A stretch of 50,747 nucleotides of DNA from Chloroflexota bacterium (lineage in GTDB: Bacteria > Chloroflexota > Limnocylindria > P2-11E): NCBI GenBank assembly GCA_028876375.1, contig JAGWSB010000007.1:1-50747 (forward strand), written 5' to 3'. The translations under genes were made by a program, and so were the position numbers. Below, piece by piece: positions 36,893 to 46,058 of this stretch; the first letter of the stretch is position 1; every line of letters begins with the position of its first letter. The notes under the pieces are model-generated. The model had not been told where the DNA came from and ran no database searches. It was given only the letters and a program-made list of their open reading frames with translations.

Positions 36893-38359
36893 TCACCCCG
36901 CCGAGCGCTGATCCACTCGCAGCTCGAGCCGCAGCAGCAGAGCGAGGATGAGCGCGCTCAGCAGCGCCGCGAGCAGCACCCGCACGTCCGCGTGGCCGAG
37001 CGACCACAGCACGCTCAGCCACTGCGGATCGGACCACGAGAACAGACGCGACGTATCGAAGTTCACGTTCGTCGGGACGGTGTCCCAGCCGTTCGGGTCG
37101 AACACCAGCGCGGCGGCGTTGAAGAGGAGCAGCGACCACGCCGCGGCGACCCAGAACAGAACGCGCGACCACGTCCGCGCGAGCAGACCTTGGCCGATGC
37201 CCCACCCCAGCGCGGCGACGAGCACGGGCGCCATGTCGTCGAGAAAGCGCGGGCCGAACACGCGGCCGCCCCACCACTCGACGTACAAGGCGTAGAAGAC
37301 GAGCAGAACGACCCAGCCGAGTCCGAGGGTCCGCAAGCGCTCGGCAACGGGACCGGGGCGGCGCCACGCGAGGCCGAGCGCGACGAGAGCGGCGATCGCC
37401 CACGGCTCGTACACCAGGAGCCCGCGGCTCGGCGACAGCAGCAGGCCGTAGAGGCCGGTGAGCGGCGGCGTGGTGAAGAGCTTCGGACCGTAGCCCTGCT
37501 CCGCGGGCGAGCCGAAGGCGACCGCGTTGTACGCGACGAGCGGGATCACGCCGATCGCCGCGCCGACGATGAGCACCGCGCGTGCGCGCCACGACGCGCC
37601 GCCGAAGAAGCGCTCGAAGGCGACGAGCGGGACGAGCGTCGTCTGGCGGACCACGACGCCGAAGCCCAGGGCTATCCCGGCGAGGAGCTCGCGCGCGAGC
37701 GAGATCGGTCCCTCGCGCAGCACGAGCCACAGGCCCAGCGCGATCGCGAGGTGGACGCCGGCGTGCTGCCACAGCGCCTGTGCCGCGACGGTGCGAACGC
37801 TCGTGCCGAGCCAGTAGAGGAGGACGAGCGCGAGCGCCCAGCGCACCGACGTGAAGCGGCGCAGGACCGACCAGAGCAGCAGCGCGGCGATGGTCTCGAC
37901 GATCGCCGCGGCGAGGTGTCCGGCGCGGACCACGAGCGCGCCGTCAGCCGGCGACGCGCCCGCGAGCACGAAGGGCGCGATGACCGGAAGCGCGAGCAGC
38001 GAGACGCCCGGCGGGAAGATCGAGCAGACGCGGTCGCCGGGGCCGGGGGGAGGCGGGCCGCCGGGGCTCCGCGGGGAGCCCTGGGTCGAGGCGTTCGGCC
38101 AGGCGAAGCCCGCGCTTCGCCCGCACGGACGGAAGAAGTACGAGTCGGCAGGGATGCCCGGATCGCCCGCGGGGATGGCGCTCGCGGCCGTGCCCGGCGG
38201 GACGACGAGCTCGTCGAAGTCGACGTTGCCCTGACGCACGATCGACCAGTCGAGGAGAGCGTTCGGCACGACGTCGGGCGACCAGATGTCGTGGACGTTC
38301 GTGAACGTGAGGAGGAAGAGGAGCGCACCGCGGACGACCCAGCGCGCCATCACGCGCAC
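36893..38359 (-). CDS. Multi-TM membrane protein, GT-C/PMT-like glycosyltransferase
   Basis: About 10 hydrophobic segments; SIFPPGVSLLALPVIAPFVL, LLYWLGTSVRTVAAQALWQHAGVHLAIALGLWLVL, LSPSRGLLVYEPW. Confidence 0.7.
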   Translation of the reverse strand: MRVMARWVVRGALLFLLTFTNVHDIWSPDVVPNALLDWSIVRQGNVDFDELVVPPGTAASAIPAGDPGIPADSYFFRPCGRSAGFAWPNASTQGSPRSPGGPPPPGPGDRVCSIFPPGVSLLALPVIAPFVLAGASPADGALVVRAGHLAAAIVETIAALLLWSVLRRFTSVRWALALVLLYWLGTSVRTVAAQALWQHAGVHLAIALGLWLVLREGPISLARELLAGIALGFGVVVRQTTLVPLVAFERFFGGASWRARAVLIVGAAIGVIPLVAYNAVAFGSPAEQGYGPKLFTTPPLTGLYGLLLSPSRGLLVYEPWAIAALVALGLAWRRPGPVAERLRTLGLGWVVLLVFYALYVEWWGGRVFGPRFLDDMAPVLVAALGWGIGQGLLARTWSRVLFWVAAAWSLLLFNAAALVFDPNGWDTVPTNVNFDTSRLFSWSDPQWLSVLWSLGHADVRVLLAALLSALILALLLRLELRVDQRSAG

Positions 38360-38365
38360 GTTAGG

Positions 38366-39004
38366 TCATTCGTCGTGCGCGACGGCGTACGCGCGGACGC
38401 GCCGCGCGCCGCAGCCATGCGCCGCGCGCGCCGCCTCGCGCAGCGTCGCACCGGTCGTGACGACGTCGTCGACCAGGGCGACGCGCGCGCCGCGCAGCGA
38501 CCCGACCGCGCCCGCGAACGCGCCGGCGACGTTGCGCAGGCGCTCGGAGCGGTCGAGCTCGACCTGCGGGCGGACGTGACGGACGCGCCGGAGGGCGCGG
38601 CGCAGGGGCATGCCCGTCCGGAGCGCGATCCGCTCCGCCAGGAGCGCCGTCTGGTCGTAGCCACGCTCGCGGACGCGGCGCGGGTGCAGCGGCACGGGCA
38701 CGACGACGTCGACACGTGAGCCGCGAGCCAGGTCGCGGGCGAGGAGGTCCGCGACGAGGTCGCCGAGCTCGGCGGCGAGTCCGGGCTCGGCGCGGTACTT
38801 GTAGCGGTGGATCGCCGCCCGCAGCGGTCCCTCGTAGAGACCGGCGACGCGCACGGGGAGGCCGGCGAGCGGCACGTCCGCGGGCTCCAGGGCCGCGCGG
38901 CATTCGAGGCAGAGCCAGGCTCCGGGGGCGTCGCAGCCGGCGCAGCGTGGCGGGACGAGCGCGGCCGCGACCCCCGCGGCGACCGGACGGGCGAGGTCTC
39001 TCAC
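38366..39004 (-). CDS. ComF-family amidophosphoribosyltransferase
   Basis: CAGCDAPGAWLCLECRAAL zinc finger, VVPVPLHPRRVRERGYDQTALLAE, VALVDDVVTTGATL. Confidence 0.92.
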   Translation of the reverse strand: MRDLARPVAAGVAAALVPPRCAGCDAPGAWLCLECRAALEPADVPLAGLPVRVAGLYEGPLRAAIHRYKYRAEPGLAAELGDLVADLLARDLARGSRVDVVVPVPLHPRRVRERGYDQTALLAERIALRTGMPLRRALRRVRHVRPQVELDRSERLRNVAGAFAGAVGSLRGARVALVDDVVTTGATLREAARAAHGCGARRVRAYAVAHDE

Positions 39005-39342
39005 TCGAAGCGGAGGACGTCCCCCACTTGCGTCCCGCTCCGCGCGGCGGCGCCGGCGGGCAGCTCGACGACGGCGTCCGCGCCGAAGGCGAGCGTCGCC
39101 GGCCACCACGGCCGGAGGCGCGGCGCGATCCGCACGACGCGACGGCCGCGGTCGATGAACACCGCGTCGATGCCGAAGCGCATGAAGACCATCGTGATGG
39201 CGTTCGTCTTCGTGATGACGAGCCCCTCGTCGTCGGCGAGCCGCGCGCGGCCGATGAGGCCGACGGCGCGGGAGAGGAAGCTGTCCGCCGTGCGACACCG
39301 CGCCGCGAGCACGGTGCCCCTCGTCGCGTTCTCGACGCGCAG
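39001..39342 (-). CDS. DUF192 protein (track start 39312; CTG start at 39342 likely)
   Basis: LRVENATRGTVLAARCRTADSFLSRAVGLIGR, TMVFMRFGIDAVFID, VVELPAG; SD GAGGAGG 5 nt upstream of the CTG. Confidence 0.8.
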   Translation of the reverse strand: MRVENATRGTVLAARCRTADSFLSRAVGLIGRARLADDEGLVITKTNAITMVFMRFGIDAVFIDRGRRVVRIAPRLRPWWPATLAFGADAVVELPAGAAARSGTQVGDVLRFE

Positions 39343-39353
39343 GGGATCCTCCT

Positions 39354-40271
39354 CTAGAAGCTGCCGCAGGAGGACATCGCGGAGAGCGCGGCCGGGCCGA
39401 GGATGACGACGAAGAGCGCCGGGAAGATGCAGCCGATCGTCGGGAGCATGATCATCACCGGGGCCTTCGCCGCGCGCTCCTCGGCGCGCTGGCGGCGCTC
39501 CATGCGCAGCTGCTCCGACTGGATGCGCAGCACCTTCGACATCGAGACGCCGAGCTGGTCGGCCTGGATGATCGCGGCGATGAAGTTCTGGAGCTCCTTC
39601 TGCTCGACGCGCTCGACGATCCCGCGCAGCGCCTCCTGGCGCGACTTGCCGACGCGCTGCTCGCCCGCGGCGCGCTTGAACTCCTCCGCGAGGGCGCCTT
39701 TCATCTTCTCGGTCATCTTCACGATCGCCGCGTCGAACCCGAGGCCGGCCTCGACGGCGATGGTGAGGAGGTCGAGCGCGTCGGGGAGCGTGTCGAGGAC
39801 GTCCGACGACCGCTTCTGCGCCTTGTTCGAGAGGTAGAAGTCGGGCGCCTTGAACCCGATGAACAGCCCGACGGGGATCGCGACCATGGTCTGCGTCGCG
39901 TCCAGCGTGATGGCGTTGACGAGGGCGGCGCCGCCGAGCGCTCCGATGATGGCGGCGAACGCCTTGACGCCGAGGAAGAACTCGACGCTCGTCGTCTCCA
40001 TCCCCGCGCGCTTGAGATTCACGGCGACCGCGTGGACCGTGTTCGCCGGGTAGAAGCGCCCGACGAGACGCGCGAGGAGCTCGATGATCGGCTTGATCGT
40101 CCGCTCCGACATCGGGCGCTGCAGCTCGAGCTCCTCGAGGGTCCGGGGCCGGACGGCGATCTGCTGCAGGCGCACCTGCACGGGATCGAGGCCGGAGGCG
40201 ACGACGCGCGACAGGACGATGAGGAAGATCGACAGTGCGGCGAGCGCGCCGATCGCGAGTCCCGCTGCCAT
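39354..40271 (-). CDS. tadC: Type II secretion F-domain protein TadC (Tad locus 1)
   Basis: LPDALDLLTIAVEAGLGFDAAIVKM, IIQADQLGVSMSKVLRIQSEQLRMERRQRAEERAAKAPVMIMLPTIGCIFPALFVVILGPA. Confidence 0.92.
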   Translation of the reverse strand: MAAGLAIGALAALSIFLIVLSRVVASGLDPVQVRLQQIAVRPRTLEELELQRPMSERTIKPIIELLARLVGRFYPANTVHAVAVNLKRAGMETTSVEFFLGVKAFAAIIGALGGAALVNAITLDATQTMVAIPVGLFIGFKAPDFYLSNKAQKRSSDVLDTLPDALDLLTIAVEAGLGFDAAIVKMTEKMKGALAEEFKRAAGEQRVGKSRQEALRGIVERVEQKELQNFIAAIIQADQLGVSMSKVLRIQSEQLRMERRQRAEERAAKAPVMIMLPTIGCIFPALFVVILGPAALSAMSSCGSF

Positions 40272-41224
40272 CAGATCTTGATGTCCGTGATCTTCCGGAT
40301 GGCGAAGAAACCGATGGCCATCATGATGCCGGCCGTCACGAGCAGGATCTGGCCGATCGTCTGCTTGAACAGCGGCTCCATGAACGCGGGACTGATGAGA
40401 TTGATCATGAAGGCGATGCCGATGGGCAACATCGCGACGAGGTAGCCGGAGTAGCGGCCCTGCGCGGTGAGCGTGTTCACCTCGCCCTTGATGCGGACGC
40501 GCTCGCGGATGGTGAACGCGATGGTGTCGAGGATCTCGGCGAGGTTGCCGCCGACCTGCTGCTGGATGCTGATCGCCGTCACCATGAGGTCGAGGTCCTC
40601 GCTCTTGATGCGCCGGACCATGTTGAGGAGCGCCTCCTCCATGCCGAGCCCGAGGTTCACCTCGCGGACGACGCGCCCCATCTCCTCACCCATCGGAGGC
40701 GGTGTTTCGCGCGAAACGAGCTCCGTCGATTGCAGGAAGCTCGACCCCGCACGCAGCGAGTTCGAGAGGAGGGTGATCGTGTCGGGGAGCTGCTTGTTGA
40801 AGGCGCCCAGGCGTCCGCCGATGCGGCGCCCTACCCAGAACCGCGGCGCGAAGTAGCCGATGACCACGCCGGCGACGCCCGACACCGGGTCGCGCATGAC
40901 GCCGAGGACGAGGCCGAGGCCGATCGCCAGCCCGATGCGGATGTAGTAGTACTCCGCGACCTTCAGCTTGAGGTTCGCCCGCGCGAGGTCGCGCGCGACG
41001 CGCATGGCAAAGCGCTTGTCCTCGACGTCGGCGGTGAGGACCGCGACGTCGACCTCCGCGCGCTGCCTCTTCTGGGACTTCTCCCTTTTCTCGGGCACGG
41101 CCTTGTTCCCCGCGTACCGCGCGAGGCGCTCGTCGATGGAGACGCCGCTCGTCAGGAGCGTGTAGATGCCGCCGAAGACGAGGAGCACGCTGACCGCGAG
41201 GCCGGCCGGGAGGGCGTACTCCAT
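40271..41224 (-). CDS. tadB: Type II secretion F-domain protein TadB (Tad locus 1)
   Basis: LPDTITLLSNSLRAGSSFLQSTELVSRE, DLDLMVTAISIQQQVGGNLAEILDTIAFTIRERVRIKGEVNTLTAQGRYSGYL. Confidence 0.92.
   Translation of the reverse strand: MEYALPAGLAVSVLLVFGGIYTLLTSGVSIDERLARYAGNKAVPEKREKSQKRQRAEVDVAVLTADVEDKRFAMRVARDLARANLKLKVAEYYYIRIGLAIGLGLVLGVMRDPVSGVAGVVIGYFAPRFWVGRRIGGRLGAFNKQLPDTITLLSNSLRAGSSFLQSTELVSRETPPPMGEEMGRVVREVNLGLGMEEALLNMVRRIKSEDLDLMVTAISIQQQVGGNLAEILDTIAFTIRERVRIKGEVNTLTAQGRYSGYLVAMLPIGIAFMINLISPAFMEPLFKQTIGQILLVTAGIMMAIGFFAIRKITDIKI
40704..40717. promoter_or_regulatory. parS-like palindrome GTTTCGCGCGAAAC within tadB
   Basis: Exact 14-bp palindrome; TGTTTCGCGCGAAACG matches the parS consensus TGTTTCACGTGAAACA at 13 of 16 positions. 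Confidence 0.3.
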
Positions 41225-41230
41225 CGGGCG

Positions 41231-42655
41231 CTAGCGGAGGAGCCCGGCGTTCATGTTCCCGAAGACGCCCTGCGGGAGCTTGATGCCCGCCGCCTCGAAC
41301 TTCTCCGTGAACTTCGGGCGGATGCCCGTCGGCCGCAGCTTGCCCTGCACCTTGCCGTCGATGTACGCGGTCTGCTCGAAGACGAACACATCCTGGAGGA
41401 CGACGGCCTCGCCCTCCATACCCTGCACCTCGGTGACGTTCGTGATCTTGCGCGAGCCGTCCTTCAACCGGGAGATCTGGACGATGACGTCGAGCGCGCT
41501 CGCGATCTGGTCCTTGATGGCGCGCGCGGGCAGGTCGACGCCGGCCATCAGGCACATCGTCTCGAGACGGCTGATCATGTCCCGCGGCGAGTTCGCGTGG
41601 CCTGTCGAGAGCGAGCCGTCGTGGCCGGTGTTCATGGCCTGGAGCATGGAGAGCGCCTCGCCGCCGCGGCACTCGCCGACGACGATGCGCTCGGGGCGCA
41701 TGCGGAGGGCGTTCTCCACGAGGTTCATGATCGTGACCGCGCCCTTGCCCTCGATGTTCGCCTTGCGCGACTCGAGGCGAACGACGTGGTCCTGGACGAG
41801 CTTGAGCTCGGCGGCGTCCTCGATCGTGACGATGCGCTCGTCCTCGGGGATGTAGCCCGAGAGGATGTTGAGGAGCGTCGTCTTGCCGGAGCCCGTTCCG
41901 CCGGAGATGAAGATGTTGAGCCGAGCCTCGACGCACGCGCGGAGGAACTCCATGATCTCCACCGTCGCGGTGCCGAACTTGATGTAGTCCTCCGGCGTGA
42001 TGCGGTACTTGGGGAACTTGCGGATGGTGATGACCGGCCCGTTGAGCGCGAGGGGCGGGATGATGATGTTCACGCGCGACCCGTCGGGAAGCCGCGCGTC
42101 CTCATACGGCTTGGACTCGTCGACGCGCCGGCCGATCGGAGCGATGATCCGCTCGATCACGCGCATGACGTGCTCGTCGCTCGTGAACGTCACGTCCGAC
42201 AGCTGCAGCTTGCCCTTGCGCTCGACGTACACGCGGAACGGGCCGTTGACCATGACCTCGGTGATCGTGTCGTCGTTGAGGAGCGGCTGGATCGGCCCGA
42301 AGCCGAGGATCTCGTCGAGGATCTGCTCGAGCATCCGCTGACGGTCGACGCGGGTGATGACGATCCCGTCCTCGTCGACGAACTTGTCGAACATCTGCTG
42401 GATCGTCGAGCGGACGGCCTTGTCGTCCGACAGGTCGAGGCGCGGATCGAGGTTGTTGATGATCTTCGTCTGCAGCTGCGTACGGACGTCGCGCATCCCG
42501 TCGCGGACGGGCGCGACCGTTTGAGAGAGCGGGCCGGCGGCAGGCGGCGCGGGCGGGGGCATCCGGCCATCGGCGGGCGGCGCGGGCGCGGCGGGAGCCG
42601 TCGCGGGGGTGACGGTCGCCGTGCGCGACCCTTCGATCCGACGGAGTAGGGACAT
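41231..42655 (-). CDS. cpaF: Tad secretion ATPase CpaF/TadA (Tad locus 1)
   Basis: ITEVMVNGPFRVYVERKGKLQ, NIFISGGTGSGKTTLLNILSGYIPEDERIVTIEDAAELKL, LRMRPERIVVGECRGGEALSMLQAMNTGHDGSLSTGHANS. Confidence 0.96.
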   Translation of the reverse strand: MSLLRRIEGSRTATVTPATAPAAPAPPADGRMPPPAPPAAGPLSQTVAPVRDGMRDVRTQLQTKIINNLDPRLDLSDDKAVRSTIQQMFDKFVDEDGIVITRVDRQRMLEQILDEILGFGPIQPLLNDDTITEVMVNGPFRVYVERKGKLQLSDVTFTSDEHVMRVIERIIAPIGRRVDESKPYEDARLPDGSRVNIIIPPLALNGPVITIRKFPKYRITPEDYIKFGTATVEIMEFLRACVEARLNIFISGGTGSGKTTLLNILSGYIPEDERIVTIEDAAELKLVQDHVVRLESRKANIEGKGAVTIMNLVENALRMRPERIVVGECRGGEALSMLQAMNTGHDGSLSTGHANSPRDMISRLETMCLMAGVDLPARAIKDQIASALDVIVQISRLKDGSRKITNVTEVQGMEGEAVVLQDVFVFEQTAYIDGKVQGKLRPTGIRPKFTEKFEAAGIKLPQGVFGNMNAGLLR

Positions 42656-42789
42656 CTCCTGTCTAACCTCCCCAGGGGTCGCCTGTTACCGCGGCGCTCG
42701 GGCCGGCGGGCGGGCGTGCCGCCAAGACGCCGGCCCGCCCGGGGAGTGTACGACCGGCCCCGTCTCGGACCGGGGTCAGGGGGCGGTCG

Positions 42790-44049
42790 CTACCGCGCGA
42801 AAAGCCTCAGCCCGCCGCGCGCCGGCGCGGCCTTGGGCGCCGTCGGCTGGGCGGCCTCGGCGGTGGAGGCGAGCTTCCCGGCCAGGGTGAAGATGTCCTT
42901 GGCCACCGGGCTGTCCTTGTGGCTGATGACGAACGGAACGCCGCGGTTCACCGCGAGCACGAGCGTGCGGCCGTCGGACACGACGGTGTGCGGGATCTTG
43001 CGCCCGAGGCTCGCCTCGATGTCGCTCGCCTTGATCCCGCCGGAGCTGTCGTTGCGGTTCGCGATGATCTGCACCTTCTCCTCGGAGTAGCCGAGCTTCT
43101 CCGCCACCTCGAGGAAGACGCGCACGTTCTTCAGGCTCGTGATCTCGAGGGTCATCGGCGTCAGCACCATGTCCGCCGCGTCCATCATCGTGAGGACGAC
43201 CTCCTGGAACGACGGCCACGTGTCGACGACGACGTAGGCGTAGCGCTCACGGAGCGTCTCGAGGACGTGCTTCATGTTCGCGCCGGTGATCAGCTCGGCC
43301 GACTCCGGCGTCGGCGGCGCGAGGAGGACCTTGATCCCGGACGAGTGCGGCACGAGCACGGTCTCGAGGACGTCCGCGTCGGTCGTCTCGAATCCGCCGA
43401 CGAGGTCGGCGAGCGTCTTCGCCTTCGGGTTCATGTTGAGGATGACGCCGACGTCGCCGAACGGCAGGCTCCCGTCGACGAGAGCGACGGGCGTCCCGGT
43501 GGACTGGTGGAGCGCGACCGCGAGGTTCGTCGCGATCGTCGTCCGGCCGACGCCGCCCTTCGGAGAGAAGAAGGTGAAGACCTTCCCGCGCTGGGGCCCC
43601 GCGCCGCCGCCCGCCGTCGTCGGCGCGCCGGCGGTGGGCGTCGTCGTGTAGCGCGCGCGCTTCACCTTCTCGAGCTCGTGGACGTGGCGGATGGCGTTGA
43701 CGAGCTCGTCGGCGGAGAAGGGCTTGACGAGGAACTCGCGCGCGCCGGCGAGCATCGATCGCCGCAGGTAGTCCTGCTCGCCCTGGACGCTCATCATGAT
43801 GATCGGCGAGTCGGGGACGGTGTTGGAGATGATCTCCGTCGCCGTGATGCCGTCCATGTCCGGCATGTTGATGTCCATGAGGATGGCGTTGGGGTGTTCC
43901 TTCTTCGCGAGCGCGATCGCCTGCTGACCCGACTCGGCGGCGCCGATGACCTCGAGGTCCGGCTCGAAGCCGAGCAGCTTCGTCAGGTTCTCGCGCGTAT
44001 CGGCGAAGTCGTCGACGATGAGGATGCGGATCTTTTCGGTCGGAGACAT
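42790..44049 (-). CDS. cpaE: CpaE/TadZ: CheY receiver + MinD-like ATPase (Tad locus 1)
   Basis: IRILIVDDFADTRENLTKLL, AILMDINMPDMDGITATE, FLVKPFSADELV; TFFSPKGGVGRTTIATNLAVAL. Confidence 0.93.
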   Translation of the reverse strand: MSPTEKIRILIVDDFADTRENLTKLLGFEPDLEVIGAAESGQQAIALAKKEHPNAILMDINMPDMDGITATEIISNTVPDSPIIMMSVQGEQDYLRRSMLAGAREFLVKPFSADELVNAIRHVHELEKVKRARYTTTPTAGAPTTAGGGAGPQRGKVFTFFSPKGGVGRTTIATNLAVALHQSTGTPVALVDGSLPFGDVGVILNMNPKAKTLADLVGGFETTDADVLETVLVPHSSGIKVLLAPPTPESAELITGANMKHVLETLRERYAYVVVDTWPSFQEVVLTMMDAADMVLTPMTLEITSLKNVRVFLEVAEKLGYSEEKVQIIANRNDSSGGIKASDIEASLGRKIPHTVVSDGRTLVLAVNRGVPFVISHKDSPVAKDIFTLAGKLASTAEAAQPTAPKAAPARGGLRLFAR

Positions 44050-44084
44050 CGGGCGTCGAGCATAAGACCCCGCGTCCGCGGGCC

Positions 44085-44588
44085 CTAGGGCGAACCCGCG
44101 AGCGCGATGAGCGCGCCGACGCCGAGCGCGACGCCGTAGGGGATGCGGCTCTTCATCAGCCGCCAGAAGGGATCGGCGACCTCGGTCTCCGGCGGGGCCA
44201 GACGACGCGCGCCGATGAGCACCAGGGCGAGCACGCCGCCGGCAAGGGCGCCGTACAGCGCCGCGGGTAGGAGAAAGGTCCCACCGCGCACGGCCCCCAT
44301 GGCCATCAGCATCTTCGCGTCGCCCGCCTTCAGCCCGCCCGCCGCGTAGAAGGGGTACGAGACGAGGAACGCGACGACGAGTCCGGCGAGGTGGTCGAGG
44401 AAGCCGCTGTCGAACGGCGCGCCGAGACCGTGCGCCTCGCCGCTCACCGCCTCGAGGAGTCCGAGGACGAGGCCCACGAGCATCGTCGGATAGGTGACGA
44501 CGTTCGGGATGCGCTGCCAGCGCCAGTCGGTCGTGATGACCGTGAGGACGAACGCGACGAGGACGAGGTCCTCGACGAAGCGGACCGT
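44085..44588 (-). CDS. A24 prepilin peptidase TadV/CpaA (track start 44483 is too short; probable ACG start at 44588)
   Basis: Upstream in-frame VRFVEDLVLVAFVLTVITTDWRWQRIPNVVTYPTMLVGL carries the first catalytic Asp; second motif GGLKAGDAKML. Confidence 0.85.
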   Translation of the reverse strand, partial: TVRFVEDLVLVAFVLTVITTDWRWQRIPNVVTYPTMLVGLVLGLLEAVSGEAHGLGAPFDSGFLDHLAGLVVAFLVSYPFYAAGGLKAGDAKMLMAMGAVRGGTFLLPAALYGALAGGVLALVLIGARRLAPPETEVADPFWRLMKSRIPYGVALGVGALIALAGSP

Positions 44589-44749
44589 GGCTCTCCCTCC
44601 TCAGGGCGCGGGCGGCGCCCGGAGACCGGGCCTCGCTCGGCACAGGATGATCCGAAGAACGCGCGGCGGTCGCGCGAGATCGTCTGACGGGATCAACGCC
44701 GTGTGAATGCCGTACGAGGGGTAGCGCGCACGCGCTCGGAGCGTTCACG

Positions 44750-45379
44750 ATGGCGGTGGTGGGAAGGGTCCTCTCCGCGCTGACGCATCGCGATCCCGTT
44801 CGCCGCACGCTCACGGCGACCGGGATCGCGGTCGTGCTCTGGCTGGGCGCCTGGACGGTGAGCTACCTGGCCATCGGCGAAGGCGCGCTGCGCGCGCTCG
44901 TGTCCGCGCGCATCCCCGGCGGGGCGCTCGACCCCGGACCGTCGCTGGCCATCACCATCTTCTCCTGGAACCTCGTCTTCGGCGTCGGCGCGATCGTCGT
45001 CGGGAGCCTCTTCGCGTTCGGCCCGCTCTCCCTCGGCTACTTCGCCCCGTGGTGGTGGGCGCTCGGGTACGGCGTCGCGCTCGGCACCAACTCCTTCGTC
45101 CTCACCGTCCCGGGCAAGCTCGCGCCGCGCATCGACATCCTCTGGCAGCACATCGGCGCGCGCGAGATCCTCGCGTACATCCTCGTCGCCGCGGCGCTCT
45201 CGAACATCCATCTGTGGCGGCCGCGCAACTGGCACGCGATGGCGCTGTCCCGCGTGCGCGCCATCCGCGACGTCCGTCTCGGCGCGGCCGAGGCCGGGTG
45301 CCTCGTCGGCGCGATCGCGCTGCTCCTCTGGTCCGCGAACGTCGAGGCCGCGGGGGTCATGGCCTTCCTGCAGCGCTAG
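44750..45379 (+). CDS. Multi-TM membrane protein (possibly SpoIIM/DUF95-like)
   Basis: SLAITIFSWNLVFGVGAIVVGSLFAFGPLSLGYFAPWWWALGYGVALG plus further TMs. Confidence 0.6.
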   Translation: MAVVGRVLSALTHRDPVRRTLTATGIAVVLWLGAWTVSYLAIGEGALRALVSARIPGGALDPGPSLAITIFSWNLVFGVGAIVVGSLFAFGPLSLGYFAPWWWALGYGVALGTNSFVLTVPGKLAPRIDILWQHIGAREILAYILVAAALSNIHLWRPRNWHAMALSRVRAIRDVRLGAAEAGCLVGAIALLLWSANVEAAGVMAFLQR

Positions 45380-45419
45380 CCCCGCGATGTCCGCGCGCGA
45401 TCTCTGACATCCTCCCGTC

Positions 45420-46028
45420 GTGCTCGCGCCGTTCGCCCTCGGCGTCGCCGCCGGCTACGCCATCGCCATCCCCGTCGGCGCCATCGCCGTCCTCATCCTG
45501 CGCATCGGGATGCGCCAGGGCCTGCGGCAGGGCGCCCTCGCCGGCGCGGGCGCCGCGACGGCCGACCTCATCTACTCCGCGTCGGCCGTGACCGTCGGCG
45601 GCGCGCTCTCCGCGGTGCTCGCTCCCGTCCTCGTGCCGCTGCGCCTCGGCGCCGCCGCCGTCCTCGTCGCCATCGGCGCGCGGCTCGTGGTCACCCGCCC
45701 CTCGGAGGCCGTCGCGCGCGCCTCGGCGACGCGCACCTATGCGGGGATGCTCGGGCTGACGCTGCTCAACCCGGCGACGATCGCGTACTTCGTCGCCCTC
45801 GCCGTCGCGCTCCCGGAGGTCTCGCAGAGCGCGCTCGCGCGCGCCGCGTTCGTCGCCGGCGTCGCGTTGTCGTCGCTCTCGTGGCAGACGATCCTCGCCG
45901 CCGTAGGCGCGACGCTCCACGCGCGACTCTCGACGCGTCTCGAGCGCGTCGCGAGCGCGCTCGGGGGCGTGATCGTCGTGGCGCTCGCCGCGCGGATCGC
46001 CGCGGACGCGCTCGGCGTCGCGTACTAA
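45420..46028 (+). CDS. LysE-family transporter
   Basis: FALGVAAGYAIAIPVGAIAVLILRIGMRQGLRQGALAGAGAATADLIY, GLTLLNPATIAYFVALAVAL. Confidence 0.85.
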   Translation: MLAPFALGVAAGYAIAIPVGAIAVLILRIGMRQGLRQGALAGAGAATADLIYSASAVTVGGALSAVLAPVLVPLRLGAAAVLVAIGARLVVTRPSEAVARASATRTYAGMLGLTLLNPATIAYFVALAVALPEVSQSALARAAFVAGVALSSLSWQTILAAVGATLHARLSTRLERVASALGGVIVVALAARIAADALGVAY

Positions 46029-46058
46029 AGGGGCGGCGCACCGCTCACACCGGGCGGC

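Noticed and set aside
40235-42649. 804-aa plus-strand ORF
   Set aside because: Antisense to tadB/cpaF; no recognisable motif.
42790-44814. 674-aa extended CpaE ORF
   Set aside because: N-terminal extension is the wrong frame across the prepilin peptidase; true start is the ATG at 44049.
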